64,000 nucleotides of DNA from Acidithiobacillus ferrooxidans ATCC 23270 (GCF_000021485.1 NC_011761.1:2200001-2264000); one strand, 5' to 3'; numbered from the stretch's first letter, positions 19,054-27,308 are shown. Numbers and translations: made by a program. Notes: generated by a model not told the origin, from the letters alone.

Positions 19054-19284
19054 GTGCCCATTCTTACACCGCGATACCGATCATCGGTCAAACAAGCCGT
19101 TGATCCGTTTTGGACAACAGTGTGGGAGTATGATCGGCAACGGCAGCAGCCTACGCGCCGCCACAAGGGTTTGGCCGATGAGGTAGCCACGTCCAAACTG
19201 GTTAACACGCAAAGAATAGATCCCTACCTGACGACAGGTGAACGAGTACCGCGGGCAATGGAAAGGGGCTGTGATGCGCCGTAA
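19054..19284 (+). CDS. Hypothetical protein (76 aa)
   Basis: The start GTG 19054 opens a frame reading LTPRYRSSVKQAVDPFWTTV then EYDRQRQQPTRRHKGLADEV, basic and polar. It overlaps the start of the next ORF by 11 nt. Nothing identifies its function; it could be a fragment. Confidence 0.35.
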   Translation: MPILTPRYRSSVKQAVDPFWTTVWEYDRQRQQPTRRHKGLADEVATSKLVNTQRIDPYLTTGERVPRAMERGCDAP

Positions 19285-19465
19285 CAGCGACGAAAGGCGG
19301 ATGTATGCCATACGGAGATTGAGCCGGGCGGTGGACCGGCAGATCACCAGTGCCGGGGAAGCAAAGCAGCGGGCGGCGTTCTGGGCAAAAGTCTGGGGCG
19401 TTCGTGCCGGGTTCAGTGGCGCATCGTCAAACATCTGCACTGGGAAGAAGGGGCACGGTCATTGA
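19274..19465 (+). CDS. Hypothetical basic protein (63 aa)
   Basis: ATG 19274 follows AAGGGG. MRRNSDERRMYAIRRLSRAV then DRQITSAGEAKQRAAFWAKV is basic and helical, perhaps DNA- or RNA-binding. It overlaps the previous ORF by 11 nt. No family is recognised. Confidence 0.4.
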   Translation: MRRNSDERRMYAIRRLSRAVDRQITSAGEAKQRAAFWAKVWGVRAGFSGASSNICTGKKGHGH

Positions 19466-19604
19466 ATACGGGTTGATCGCGGTCGCCATCCGGAACGTCT
19501 CATCGGTGATGCGCTGCATGGGGTCGATAGAGAAAACGGAAAATATAGCACGGTAGGACGGCTGGAAGCCCTGCCACGCTTCATTTTCTCATTGCTGCAT
19601 CCGA

Positions 19605-19810
19605 TTGAAGTATACCTCAAGCGGACAGGGGTGCCGTCAGTTGCAATTAATGTGAGCACACCATTTTCGATTGCGAGCACAGGCGGATGATTGCGACCAT
19701 AGGCGCAAATAATGTGAGCACGAGGACCCGTCAGTCGCAGTTAATGTGAGCTGAAAATGCCCGTTGATTGCGAGCACGCCGTTTTCGATTGCAAGCCGCT
19801 ACACCTACGG
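19605..19810. repeat. IS-end-like repeat cluster, including 73-bp direct repeat copy B
   Basis: 19605-19677 repeats 17441-17513. After it, the core recurs: TTGCAATTAATGTGAGCAC, GCGCAAATAATGTGAGCAC and GTCGCAGTTAATGTGAGC, plus several GATTGCGAGCAC / GATTGCAAGCC units. Iterated transposase-site-like motifs of this kind occur at the ends of IS21-type elements. No transposase gene is present. The gene-free stretch 19466-19971 is mostly this cluster plus the promoter of the next gene. Confidence 0.55.
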
Positions 19811-19971
19811 CTGCGGGCGGGTCGGCAGCACTCAGCCATCGCCATAATCCAGTCCTTTTGGCTTGTTCGTGTTAGTGATCTCAGTGAATATAACTTCAGC
19901 TGCGTGACATGATTACCCGGTATACTGCGGTGTTATGGAGTATGGAGTACACCATTTCAGAGAGGTGCACC

Positions 19972-20814
19972 ATGTACGGACGTTATGTCATCCACCACAG
20001 AACGCTCGAACGCTTGGTGCTATTGCTGGGCGTACGTTCTCCCCATCTGTCGCGGCAGCACAGCGTCGCCCCGAGGGAGCCTGTGCCCCAGCGATGCAGG
20101 GGCATACACGGCCCAGGCACATTGCCCAGGCTGTTGTTGGCGGCGCGGGTTGCCATCGCGACCTTGGCAACCGCTATGCTGGCCAGCTGCGCGCCCGGCC
20201 TGCCGCCTTCGGTCGCTACTAAGCCGGTCTTGCCGCCGCCGCCGCACTTTCTTACAAACAGCACGGAAGTAACCATCGGGGTGCTGGACGAAGGCTGGCA
20301 CACCGGTCTGGTCCTGCCTGTCGGAGCTCTCGGTCCGTCCTTGGACCACTTGCGCCATTGGTTCCCGGAAGCGAAGTATCTCGCATACGGATGGGGCAAC
20401 CGGAACTTTTACATAGCAACCCATCCGGGACCGGGAATGGCGATCGACGCCTTGTTTCCCTCTTCGAGCGTTGTTTTCGTCGAAGGCCTATCAAAGCACC
20501 CGAAAAATGCGCTTCCGCCTGATGCTCATCTGCGCTGGATATGCGTGTCCCGCACCGCCGTCTGGAGGCTCGACGCCTATCTTGGAGACTACCTGCGAAT
20601 GGGGCCAAGCGAGGATCCGGTCAGTCTGGCCCCCGGCCCATTTCCGGGAAGCCGTTTCTTTGCCTCTACAGGCACCTACGATGCTTTCCATACTTGCAAT
20701 ACTTGGACGGCAGCAGCCCTGAAGTTCGCCGACCTGCCTGTTAGCGACGAGGGAGTCTTGTTTGCCGGACAGGTCATGTCGGAGATCCGGCCTCTGCGTT
20801 CCTGCCCAGAATGA
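19972..20814 (+). CDS. DUF2459 domain lipoprotein
   Basis: ATG 19972 follows AGAGGTG. A hydrophobic stretch ARVAIATLATAMLASC (about residues 58-73) ends in a lipobox with C73, preceded by an unusually long basic N-terminus, so the true start may lie downstream. The DUF2459 core includes IGVLDEGWHTGLVLPVGAL, AKYLAYGWGNRNFYI, a SKHP segment and a late FHTCNTWTAAALKFADLPVS. The family is uncharacterised; the conserved WHTG and CNTW suggest an enzyme of the NlpC/P60-like class. Confidence 0.75.
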   Translation: MYGRYVIHHRTLERLVLLLGVRSPHLSRQHSVAPREPVPQRCRGIHGPGTLPRLLLAARVAIATLATAMLASCAPGLPPSVATKPVLPPPPHFLTNSTEVTIGVLDEGWHTGLVLPVGALGPSLDHLRHWFPEAKYLAYGWGNRNFYIATHPGPGMAIDALFPSSSVVFVEGLSKHPKNALPPDAHLRWICVSRTAVWRLDAYLGDYLRMGPSEDPVSLAPGPFPGSRFFASTGTYDAFHTCNTWTAAALKFADLPVSDEGVLFAGQVMSEIRPLRSCPE

Positions 20815-21234
20815 ACGGCAAAATGCATCACGTCATCTGGTGTGATGCCGATCCGGGGACTACCCAAGAATTTCATAATTTTTAGCGGGTACACAGCCAT
20901 GCTGTCTCCTTCATCATTGGGGAGCGAATTCTTTCGCGACAAAGCCAAGGCTTTAACCGGGGTTTCATGCTCTGTTGCTATGGCCTGCGCGTGTTGCCAA
21001 AGCGTGGGTCGCCTCCATTGTCTGGGGTGCAGGTATATCGCGCTGAGCAAGGCGGTGGTGGCTGATTGGGAGTACAGACCTCGCCGGGCAACCCTCGGGA
21101 TGATTGGCCGGGAGGGCTAATATCCAGGTTGCTCCATGAAATCGCCCTTACACCACAAGCAGTGCCAATGATGGCGCGCACCGCCCTACAGAAAAGTCTT
21201 CCGTGCATGACCCTGGCGACACGGGACGATGACT
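20815..21234. other. Gene-poor stretch with one possible truncated minus-strand ORF
   Basis: The only signal is ATG 20900 on the minus strand, preceded by AAGGAGACA, starting MAVYPLKIMKFLGSPRIGIT. It then runs antisense into the DUF2459 gene to 20676, which suggests a truncated gene start rather than a full gene. Nothing else is recognised. Confidence 0.3.
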
Positions 21235-21537
21235 CTATTTGCCCTGCAGCTTGGTGAGATGTGCCTGGAGTTTCCTAATCTGCGATTTTACACGTGCCGC
21301 CTTGGCCAGTCGCAGCGTTTCGCTCTTGGACGTCAAAATCGTATCCAGACGTTTCAGCCGCATAATGCGAGCCTGGATATGGGCAATCCGTTTCTGCTTG
21401 ACGATTTGAGCATGGGTTGCGATTGCCGTTTTAGCGGAAGTTACCGCTGAAGTGGAGGGAATGGTTGTGGACGCGACCGCCAACGGTGTGCCAAGCAAAA
21501 TACCAATAACAGAAACAACGAACAAGCGATTATTCAT
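21235..21537 (-). CDS. Secreted coiled-coil protein, paralogue 1 (100 aa)
   Basis: ATG 21537 follows AAGGAG. A signal peptide MNNRLFVVSVIGILLGTPLA (cut near VAS) leads to a basic helical region with ARIMRLKRLDTILTSKSETL and RLAKAARVKSQIRKLQAHLT, ending KLQGK. The last 45 residues resemble the protein at 24696-24947 (TLLRSKGKTRRLAKVDARIA...KLQGQ). Function unknown; probably periplasmic. Confidence 0.65.
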   Translation of the reverse strand: MNNRLFVVSVIGILLGTPLAVASTTIPSTSAVTSAKTAIATHAQIVKQKRIAHIQARIMRLKRLDTILTSKSETLRLAKAARVKSQIRKLQAHLTKLQGK

Positions 21538-21563
21538 CTTGAAAACTCCTTCTTGATTTAGCA

Positions 21564-21739
21564 TATCCCAGGTGCTCGACCGTCTCGGTCTGTAGTGCCC
21601 GCTCCACCAGCTGCTTGGTCAGCCCGCCTTTACCTATCCAATCTTCCGGGGTCTTGTAGGAGGAATCTTCGCCCAGATCCATCCCGCCTGCCGCCACGGC
21701 CTGGACCAGCCTGTTTTTAGGAATTTCAGCAACCATCAT
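21564..21739 (-). pseudogene. IS256-family transposase N-terminal remnant
   Basis: The ORF reads DWIGKGGLTKQLVERALQTE then TVEHLGYAKSR, which is the conserved N-terminal block of IS256/MULE transposases (L-x-x-x-L-x-E-x-A-L-x-x-E-x-x-x-H-L-G-Y). It then runs into the upstream part of the next gene and stops. The DDE domain is missing. Confidence 0.7.
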
Positions 21740-21800
21740 TCATTTTTCCGATTCTCTGCCAGTATCTGGTCTTTCCACGGCGTCCATGCCTGGACCATCT

Positions 21801-22160
21801 TCATGCCCGGCATTTCTCTTTCGCAGGCAGATGCGGATCGCAGGGTGCGCGTCCTTCGCGGGACGCGCACCCGTCCTGATGCTGAATGGTCCCTTCTTTC
21901 ATGAAAATATTCAGGTTGTTCTTGGTGGCAAAGTGCAGCAACTCCGCGTAAGCTTCCGGCTGTGACTGTTCCAGGGCTTCGTCGAAAATAATGGACGCAT
22001 AGCCATCGATGGTTGCCGGTTCCACGTCATCCTCATAGTGAATTTTATGGTTCGGACCAAAGTGTGCCAGGCCTGCTCCCTCAATCAGCATTTCCGCCCA
22101 GTCCGATGGCCGGAATTTACGACGATCCGGCAGCACAACGCCTTCAATAACAATGAGCAT
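21801..22160 (-). CDS. DUF3579 domain protein
   Basis: MLIVIEGVVLPDRRKFRPSD, with FRPSDWAEML near residues 16-25, is the DUF3579 signature. The core ends AYAELLHFATKNNLNIF, and a poorly conserved, Cys-containing tail follows to residue 119. The family is small and cytoplasmic, of unknown role. Neighbours are also uncharacterised small proteins. Confidence 0.7.
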   Translation of the reverse strand: MLIVIEGVVLPDRRKFRPSDWAEMLIEGAGLAHFGPNHKIHYEDDVEPATIDGYASIIFDEALEQSQPEAYAELLHFATKNNLNIFMKEGTIQHQDGCASREGRAPCDPHLPAKEKCRA

Positions 22161-22231
22161 GTTTTATTCCTGTGCGTGAATGGTCAGGATTCGATCTTGC
22201 CGGGCGCAACCCTTGCAGGGTGCGCCCCTTG

Positions 22232-22498
22232 CTAGATGTGCCCTTCCCGACGGGTGATGCCCACAGCGACGATGCTCGTCAGGCTGACTACTTGCAAAGG
22301 GTGATGAACAGCCGTTTGGGCGATCCCTTTAGCCATGGGGTAACTGGTGGTGATGACGCAAATCAGCCCATCCTGGCGATGAATGTCCAGGACGGCATAT
22401 TTCATGCCGAGATCCAACGCATGCTGTGCCAAGGCAAGAATGCGATCACTGATCCGATGCTGTAATGCTTGCAGCAGGCTGATTTCCGTTTCAACCAT
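22232..22498 (-). CDS. Hypothetical protein (88 aa)
   Basis: ATG 22498 follows AGGGGATA. MVETEISLLQALQHRISDRI then LGMKYAVLDIHRQDGLICVI suggests a small alpha/beta protein without signal peptide. It is collinear with the DUF3579 gene, 71 nt upstream of it. No family is recognised. Confidence 0.5.
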   Translation of the reverse strand: MVETEISLLQALQHRISDRILALAQHALDLGMKYAVLDIHRQDGLICVITTSYPMAKGIAQTAVHHPLQVVSLTSIVAVGITRREGHI

Positions 22499-22585
22499 GG
22501 CATATCCCCTTTTTGTGCCGTATTTCTGAGTGCGTGTGTTTGAGTCTGTTTACGTCGTGAAGTTCATCAAGATGGTATCAGCATG

Positions 22586-22963
22586 TCATACTCCAAACTG
22601 TCGCTGCAGCACGGTATCCACCACTTCGCACATCGGGCCTTTTTCTTCCGCGCACAGGTGCCGGATCACATGAAAGGGGATCCCCGCGTCCCACAGGGAG
22701 AACCCACAGGCCATGATGCAGGCACCGGTCCGGCTGCCGACCAGGCCCCATTCCGTGATTCCCGTAAACCCCCGCAAGGCATCCATCGCCGCCTGGTCCA
22801 GCCCGTAGCCCGTTTTCTCCAGGACGATTTCATGACCCACGTCAATCACCGCTCCGCCATCCTGGCCGTCGTTCAGGCGGGTTCTGAACAGATTGCCGGG
22901 CAGGTTGACGAATCGGGTGCCCACGATGGCGGAATCACTGCCCACGATCGCCGGAATGCGCAA
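22586..22963 (-). CDS. Hypothetical protein (about 125 aa)
   Basis: The frame starts at TTG 22963 and reads VGTRFVNLPGNLFRTRLNDG then GFTGITEWGLVGSRTGACIM and ACGFSLWDAGIPFHVIRHLC. Good internal conservation-like patterning (GLVGSRTGACIM) suggests a real protein, possibly truncated at its N-terminus. No domain could be named. It is divergent from the small gene at 22990. Confidence 0.5.
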   Translation of the reverse strand: MRIPAIVGSDSAIVGTRFVNLPGNLFRTRLNDGQDGGAVIDVGHEIVLEKTGYGLDQAAMDALRGFTGITEWGLVGSRTGACIMACGFSLWDAGIPFHVIRHLCAEEKGPMCEVVDTVLQRQFGV

Positions 22964-22989
22964 TTGAGGTATGGATACCGGAGAACGCC

Positions 22990-23304
22990 ATGAAAAGCTT
23001 CACCCGCCACGCCCAGACCGAAGGAATTTCTCCGGGGACCTTGGCAGGGAGACTGTTGGCCGAAGCCGTTCTCGCCCTCCCTCCGCGCCAAGGGCTATCC
23101 TCAGGGGAGATCATCACCCTGCACGCCGCAATCGGGCTGGACAAGGGAGACCGCCCCCGCTTCACCGTTACTTTGCTCCGTGCTTATCGGGTTAGCTCCC
23201 ATAGATACTTATATATGGTGTATCACTGCTTTCATGAGCACTGTTCATGGTATGCGGCATGCCGTTTTAGGCGACAACCCGATAAGCACGCTTTGCTCCA
23301 CTAA
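22990..23304 (+). CDS. Small protein with MITE-derived C-terminal insertion (104 aa)
   Basis: ATG 22990 has GGAGA upstream. The native part is MKSFTRHAQTEGISPGTLAG to residue 63 (RFTVTLL). A MITE plus its 8-bp duplication (120 bp, 40 codons) then adds an in-frame segment before the original end ...LLH and stop. Without the insertion the protein is 64 residues. Function unknown; N-terminal basic, then a helical RLLAEAVLALPP stretch. Confidence 0.5.
   Translation: MKSFTRHAQTEGISPGTLAGRLLAEAVLALPPRQGLSSGEIITLHAAIGLDKGDRPRFTVTLLRAYRVSSHRYLYMVYHCFHEHCSWYAACRFRRQPDKHALLH
23179..23290. mobile_element. 112-bp MITE with 15-bp perfect inverted repeats
   Basis: The ends are CGTGCTTATCGGGTT (23179-23193) and AACCCGATAAGCACG (23276-23290). 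The flanks carry an 8-bp duplication, ctttgctc, at 23171-23178 and 23291-23298. There is no coding capacity of its own. A related solo end is at 11590-11611. The parental IS was not identified; the 8-bp duplication leaves several families open. Confidence 0.8.
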
Positions 23305-23384
23305 AGATGTCCCCAGACACTTCATCCTTTTGGGTGAAATCCGGCCGTACTCAAGGAATTCAGATCCCTGGATGGGACATCTCC

Positions 23385-24002
23385 TCATCGCTCGCGCCGT
23401 GCGATCACCCGCCGCCGCAACGGATGGGGATGCGCGACGATAATCCGGCGGACCGGACGACGACGCGCCCGGTAAGCGATACGGATGCGGCCGCCGACGG
23501 GACGGATAACCGGATGCATACGCCATCGGTAAAAAGGCCGATTCCTGTACACGGGAACCACCCGCGCGCGCCAGATCCGGTAACGCGCCAAATCCACATG
23601 ATGTCGCAGCCACCAGCCAGGATGATAGACGCGATACCACGGCGCCACCCGCGCCCTCCACCAGATGAAATAGGGCCGAAAGGCGGATACCGGAGGCGGC
23701 GGACCGTACAAGAGTGGTGACGGCACGACCATGGTCATGGGCAGCGGCAGCCAGGGGCCGTAGTAATCGCCGCTGTACAGCCAGCCACCCGCCGACCATT
23801 CGTAATAGAGCCCATCATCAGAGTAGACAAAATCCGCCATAGCCGGCAGGTAGTAGGCATTGACTCCGTCCCCCACGGAGAAAGCAAACTCTACACCGGC
23901 TGTCGCGCGCGGGATAGAAAATACCCACACCCCGCACAACAGGAGGAACGAGATCAACCCAAGGACCGCCCATTTGCCCCAGAAACGACCGTTTTCCCGC
24001 AT
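23385..24002 (-). CDS. Exported Tyr/Trp- and Arg-rich protein (205 aa)
   Basis: ATG 24002 has GGAGG at 5 nt; GTG 24008 is less likely. A hydrophobic N-terminus (KWAVLGLISFLLLCGVWVFS) targets it to the envelope. The middle is aromatic (YSDDGLYYEWSAGGWLYSGD), and the C-terminal 90 residues are very Arg-rich (RARRRPVRRIIVAHPHPLRR). It resembles no family I can name. The basic tail could bind nucleic acid or polyanionic envelope components. Confidence 0.6.
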   Translation of the reverse strand: MRENGRFWGKWAVLGLISFLLLCGVWVFSIPRATAGVEFAFSVGDGVNAYYLPAMADFVYSDDGLYYEWSAGGWLYSGDYYGPWLPLPMTMVVPSPLLYGPPPPVSAFRPYFIWWRARVAPWYRVYHPGWWLRHHVDLARYRIWRARVVPVYRNRPFYRWRMHPVIRPVGGRIRIAYRARRRPVRRIIVAHPHPLRRRVIARRER

Positions 24003-24049
24003 GTTCACCTCCGCCCCGCGTCAGCTTGGGTTTTCCTGAGCGCGAAGAC

Positions 24050-24196
24050 TTACCGTCGCCAACCGCAGTGCCAGCAGGGATGGATGTAATATCCCCCACG
24101 CGGAACGACCACACAACCGGACAGCAACGCCAATCCCAGCAGCATGACCAGGATCTTCCAACCGCTTTGATACGATGGCCCACCATGAGAAAACAT
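24050..24196 (-). CDS. Small lipoprotein (48 aa)
   Basis: GGAGG lies 8 nt before ATG 24196. The sequence has a lipobox LALLSGC with Cys28 after a hydrophobic stretch WKILVMLLGLALLSG, then VVVPRGGYYIHPCWHCGWRR. The mature peptide is only 21 residues, with a CWHC motif that could bind metal. It lies directly upstream of the 205-aa exported protein. Confidence 0.6.
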   Translation of the reverse strand: MFSHGGPSYQSGWKILVMLLGLALLSGCVVVPRGGYYIHPCWHCGWRR

Positions 24197-24255
24197 GATT
24201 TTCACCTCCAACGCCCAGCCTAGTCAGCGGCCTGGGCTTGCCGTGAATTTTCCTA

Positions 24256-24408
24256 TTACTCAAATACTTTGGGTACCTGGGGATGTTCCTCCCGTGCGGC
24301 CGCCCGCTTCACTGCGGACTGGACGGCGAGAAGCGTCGCCAGTGCTTGCGCACCCTTGATAAAAGTCAAAATAATGGCCGCCAGGAGAGCCAGCAGCGTA
24401 TCCCACAA
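24256..24408 (-). CDS. Small membrane peptide (about 50 aa)
   Basis: The frame LWDTLLALLAAIILTFIKGA then QALATLLAVQSAVKRAAARE has a clear hydrophobic helix and a basic tail. The only start in frame is TTG 24408, without a good ribosome site, so the call is weak. It fills the space between two lipoprotein genes. Confidence 0.35.
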   Translation of the reverse strand: MWDTLLALLAAIILTFIKGAQALATLLAVQSAVKRAAAREEHPQVPKVFE

Positions 24409-24429
24409 ACGCGGGGTGATCGGGGGCCA

Positions 24430-24675
24430 TTAGTGCCACCGCCCGTGTGCCAAAACCTGCGTCCCGTCCTCCGCCAGCCATGGCCAGGAACCTGGCGGGC
24501 ACCCGGGCAGGGCCGATACACCCGGCATTCCGGGCACCGTATCCAACGTTTCCGCGAGCACCGATCTCCGCCGACTGGCGAGGGAGGAACCGTTACGCCC
24601 CATGGCGGCCCCGCAGCCAGAAGTCATCGCGCAACCTGCCAGAGCGATCACCATCCCTATCCACACGCCAACCAT
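24430..24675 (-). CDS. Small lipoprotein (81 aa)
   Basis: ATG 24675 begins MVGVWIGMVIALAGCAMTSG, with lipobox-like LAGC at residues 12-15 and a second Cys at 21. The rest is Ser/Pro-rich without a recognised domain. It starts 20 nt after the stop of the coiled-coil protein gene, so the two are probably co-transcribed. The longer frame from 25152 is an overlap with that gene. Confidence 0.45.
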   Translation of the reverse strand: MVGVWIGMVIALAGCAMTSGCGAAMGRNGSSLASRRRSVLAETLDTVPGMPGVSALPGCPPGSWPWLAEDGTQVLAHGRWH

Positions 24676-24695
24676 TTTGCGTTCGCCCACCGCTT

Positions 24696-24947
24696 TTACT
24701 GGCCCTGCAGTTTGCCGAACCGCGTCTGGAGTTTCGCGATCCGCGCATCCACCTTGGCGAGGCGTCGCGTTTTGCCTTTGGACCGCAAAAGGGTTTCCCG
24801 ATGCTCGAGATGACCGAGGCGGGATTGGATGCGGGCAACCCGTTGCGCCGACGTGAGTGACGCGGCGCTTGCCGCCACCGAAGAGAGCGAAAGGCACCAA
24901 ACCAGAAGAAGGATGCCGATAGGGACCGATTTGCCGAAAAGGATCAT
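24696..24947 (-). CDS. Secreted coiled-coil protein, paralogue 2 (83 aa)
   Basis: ATG 24947 follows GGAGG at 9 nt. A signal peptide (GILLLVWCLSLSSVAASA) is followed by a basic heptad-like helix RVARIQSRLGHLEHRETLLR and RLAKVDARIAKLQTRFGKLQ. It is a paralogue of the protein at 21235-21537. Probably periplasmic, function unknown. Confidence 0.6.
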   Translation of the reverse strand: MILFGKSVPIGILLLVWCLSLSSVAASAASLTSAQRVARIQSRLGHLEHRETLLRSKGKTRRLAKVDARIAKLQTRFGKLQGQ

Positions 24948-25067
24948 TCATGGAAACCTCCCAATCTGTGGTTTGCCTGAGAACAACCTCGCCCCCCATC
25001 CGGATGTCCAATCCCATTGGAAACCTTCGGGAATATTTCATGGAAGAATACGGAGGCAGTATAAATC

Positions 25068-25785
25068 GTGCCTTTTCACAATACCACGACGAATTTGTTA
25101 CAGAATGTGAATCCAGAATCGTACCGTCCGCCTTACTGGCAACCTGCGGCATGGGTGGCTGTCACTGACGGGCATAATAACGCCACCGATGAGCAGCGGA
25201 TGAGGACTGGCCTAGACGGTACCAGTTTCTTTGCCGCGCAAACGGAGTTGAACCTAGTGCCTGACCAGCGGGAGAAGAAACCCTTTCAGATGCACGTGGC
25301 CCGTTGAACAGGCTGAACATACGGTGCAGCAAATCGTACGTTTAGGCTTGGTTGGCCGCTTCCTGTGGTGCATGATTCGACAAGAGCAAGCAGTCAAGCT
25401 TGGTCGCACTGACATCGAAATCGTCGACGACAGAACCGAGCCGCCCGGGACTATCTACCATCATGCATTGCTTGAGCTCAAGATACTGCGCAGCTTTGGA
25501 TCCACTGGGACTCCTGTGACTCAGGAGGTCTTGGAGCGACACATCCTTGACGGAGTGAACCAGGCGCATTCATACGGCGACACCCACAACAGTCTGCTCC
25601 GAATGCTCTGTTGCTTCGACATGCGAAAAGCCGATATCGGTGATAGTGTGACGTTCGCCCATGTGAGCAATCTGGCCAAGGACCTCAACGTCAGCCTCCG
25701 CCGATGGTACCTATATCACTCTTCCAAAGCCCTTCGGGAGGCGAACGCCGACGCAAAAGTTTCGACGGTAGGTGGAGCCCCCTAG
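25068..25785 (+). pseudogene. PD-(D/E)XK nuclease-like gene, probably frameshifted
   Basis: The part from GTG 25324 has LGRTDIEIVDDRTEP, then HHALLELKILRSFGSTGTPV, i.e. an Asp followed by E-x-K as in restriction-like nucleases, and later LLRMLCCFDMRKADIGDSV. The frame 25068-25307 reads GLDGTSFFAAQTELNLVPDQ and FQMHVAR, which could be the preceding part, separated by two stops and a frame change. The intact gene was probably a nuclease-fold cargo protein of the neighbouring Tn7-like element. The 3' part alone may still be expressed. Confidence 0.45.
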
Positions 25786-25820
25786 CATCCTTACGTCTTC
25801 GTACTGATAACGTTGGCACA

Positions 25821-27308
25821 TTATTCAGACAACCCCATCTGACTTATTGAGGGTAACCAGTACGACTTACCTTCAACATTTATAGCCATGCCCTCACCGT
25901 CCGTTCTCAACACATCCGCTCCTATCCCCACCTTCCTCGGCAACCCATGAAAATACGCCAACCCCACCGACACCCATCGGCGCAAAAACTCGTCGCCTTC
26001 CCCACCCTCACGCATCATCGCCAGCATTTCCTGCTCTAACTTACGCTGACGGACTTTTTGGGCGGCACCCTCTTTGGCTTTAGGCATCGCGACACCCACA
26101 GAATGCGCCTCACGCAAATATCGCACAAACCCCGTCAGAGCGGCACGTTGGCCGGGCACCTTAGCCAAATATACATCCACAGCCTTCTGATCTGGCTTCT
26201 TTAGGCCCATTTTCTGGGCTTCCAACATCAACGCTTTCGCAGGTGCCATGGCAAGGCGCACGGATCGCAAACTCAGTTTTCCAGCTTTCACCTTCGCCAT
26301 AAGTGTATCGTGATAGCCTTTCAGTACCCGCAGACCTGGCGGATCGCCTTCCAGCGCCTTCAGCATACCAGCAATTTGCCGCTTCTCGGAATCTCCTGCC
26401 TGCACAGCAACATCTTTGACCACTAGCCCAGTTTCCTGCATCCACCGCATGGGAAGCCTCACCCTGCGTAGCCCCTCGGCGCCGAAATGAGCAATCAATC
26501 GGTTATAGTCCGGGATAGCCTTCCAAACTTTCTCGATCTCCATAAAGAAGGAAAGATAGCGGTTCACGGTAATGGCGGCCTTGTTATCCCCGACAGTAAC
26601 GGCCAACCATGCACCAAATCGCTCAAAATGACCAGCCATAACCGGCATAGCAAACGCTGCCAAGTTCATGGCTATCCGCTTGGTCAGGAGGCTTCGCCAA
26701 TAGCACGGCTCACACTGGGCACCCCTGCCAGCCGGCATAGATTGCCCACATTCCTGGCAGAGGATCATTCCGCCATCGAGGCAGACTTTGCACAAGCGCC
26801 GCCCATCGTCGGTCACCACCAAGAGTCTAGGGTGGTGGCATGCCTGGCAGTTTCCGTGATCTGCATGGGCGCATTTTGAGCAAAGCCGTAGATTATGATT
26901 AAACCGAGATACCCGCGTTAGCCTTCTCGACAACTCGCCACAAAGCTCACAGGCCTCAGCCTCCCTAAAATATTTCGCACAGGAATTACATACAGGGCCA
27001 GAGCGCGTCACCCGTCCCACTCGGAAGTCTGTCTTTCCACACCGGATGCAGGGCTGGTCCAGCGCACAGTGACGACACACAGCAGTTATATCCCTGCGCG
27101 GCAACCGTGCGTAATTCCCACACTTCGGACAAAGTCGGCGCTTGAATTCTCGTGCGTAGCATGTGGGACAATACTTATAGCCGTGGTAAACCCGCGTTAT
27201 TTTTCTGCCTCGCTTGCCACATTCGTCGCAAATCACCTCAGCCGACAGCGTCGCCACCGTATCCATCATCGCTGCGACATCTCCAGCTTGCGCTGTAATC
27301 GCCGCCAC
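25821..27308 (-). CDS. Zn-finger-array transposon protein (TniE-like, 495 aa)
   Basis: The N-terminal 215 residues contain twelve CxxC pairs (CDEC, CPTC, CPKC, CRHC, CIRC, CNSC, CELC, CSKC, CQAC, CKVC, CQEC, CEPC), a long zinc-ribbon array. The C-terminal 280 residues are helical; TVNRYLSFFMEIEKVWKAIP and RVRLPMRWMQETGLV look like the core-binding part of tyrosine recombinases, but no catalytic RHRY set is evident. It is the last gene of the transposition operon and overlaps tniQ. By position it corresponds to tniE of AbaR/Tn6022 elements. A DNA-binding role in target choice or end synapsis is inferred. Confidence 0.65.
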   Translation of the reverse strand: MAAITAQAGDVAAMMDTVATLSAEVICDECGKRGRKITRVYHGYKYCPTCYAREFKRRLCPKCGNYARLPRRDITAVCRHCALDQPCIRCGKTDFRVGRVTRSGPVCNSCAKYFREAEACELCGELSRRLTRVSRFNHNLRLCSKCAHADHGNCQACHHPRLLVVTDDGRRLCKVCLDGGMILCQECGQSMPAGRGAQCEPCYWRSLLTKRIAMNLAAFAMPVMAGHFERFGAWLAVTVGDNKAAITVNRYLSFFMEIEKVWKAIPDYNRLIAHFGAEGLRRVRLPMRWMQETGLVVKDVAVQAGDSEKRQIAGMLKALEGDPPGLRVLKGYHDTLMAKVKAGKLSLRSVRLAMAPAKALMLEAQKMGLKKPDQKAVDVYLAKVPGQRAALTGFVRYLREAHSVGVAMPKAKEGAAQKVRQRKLEQEMLAMMREGGEGDEFLRRWVSVGLAYFHGLPRKVGIGADVLRTDGEGMAINVEGKSYWLPSISQMGLSE

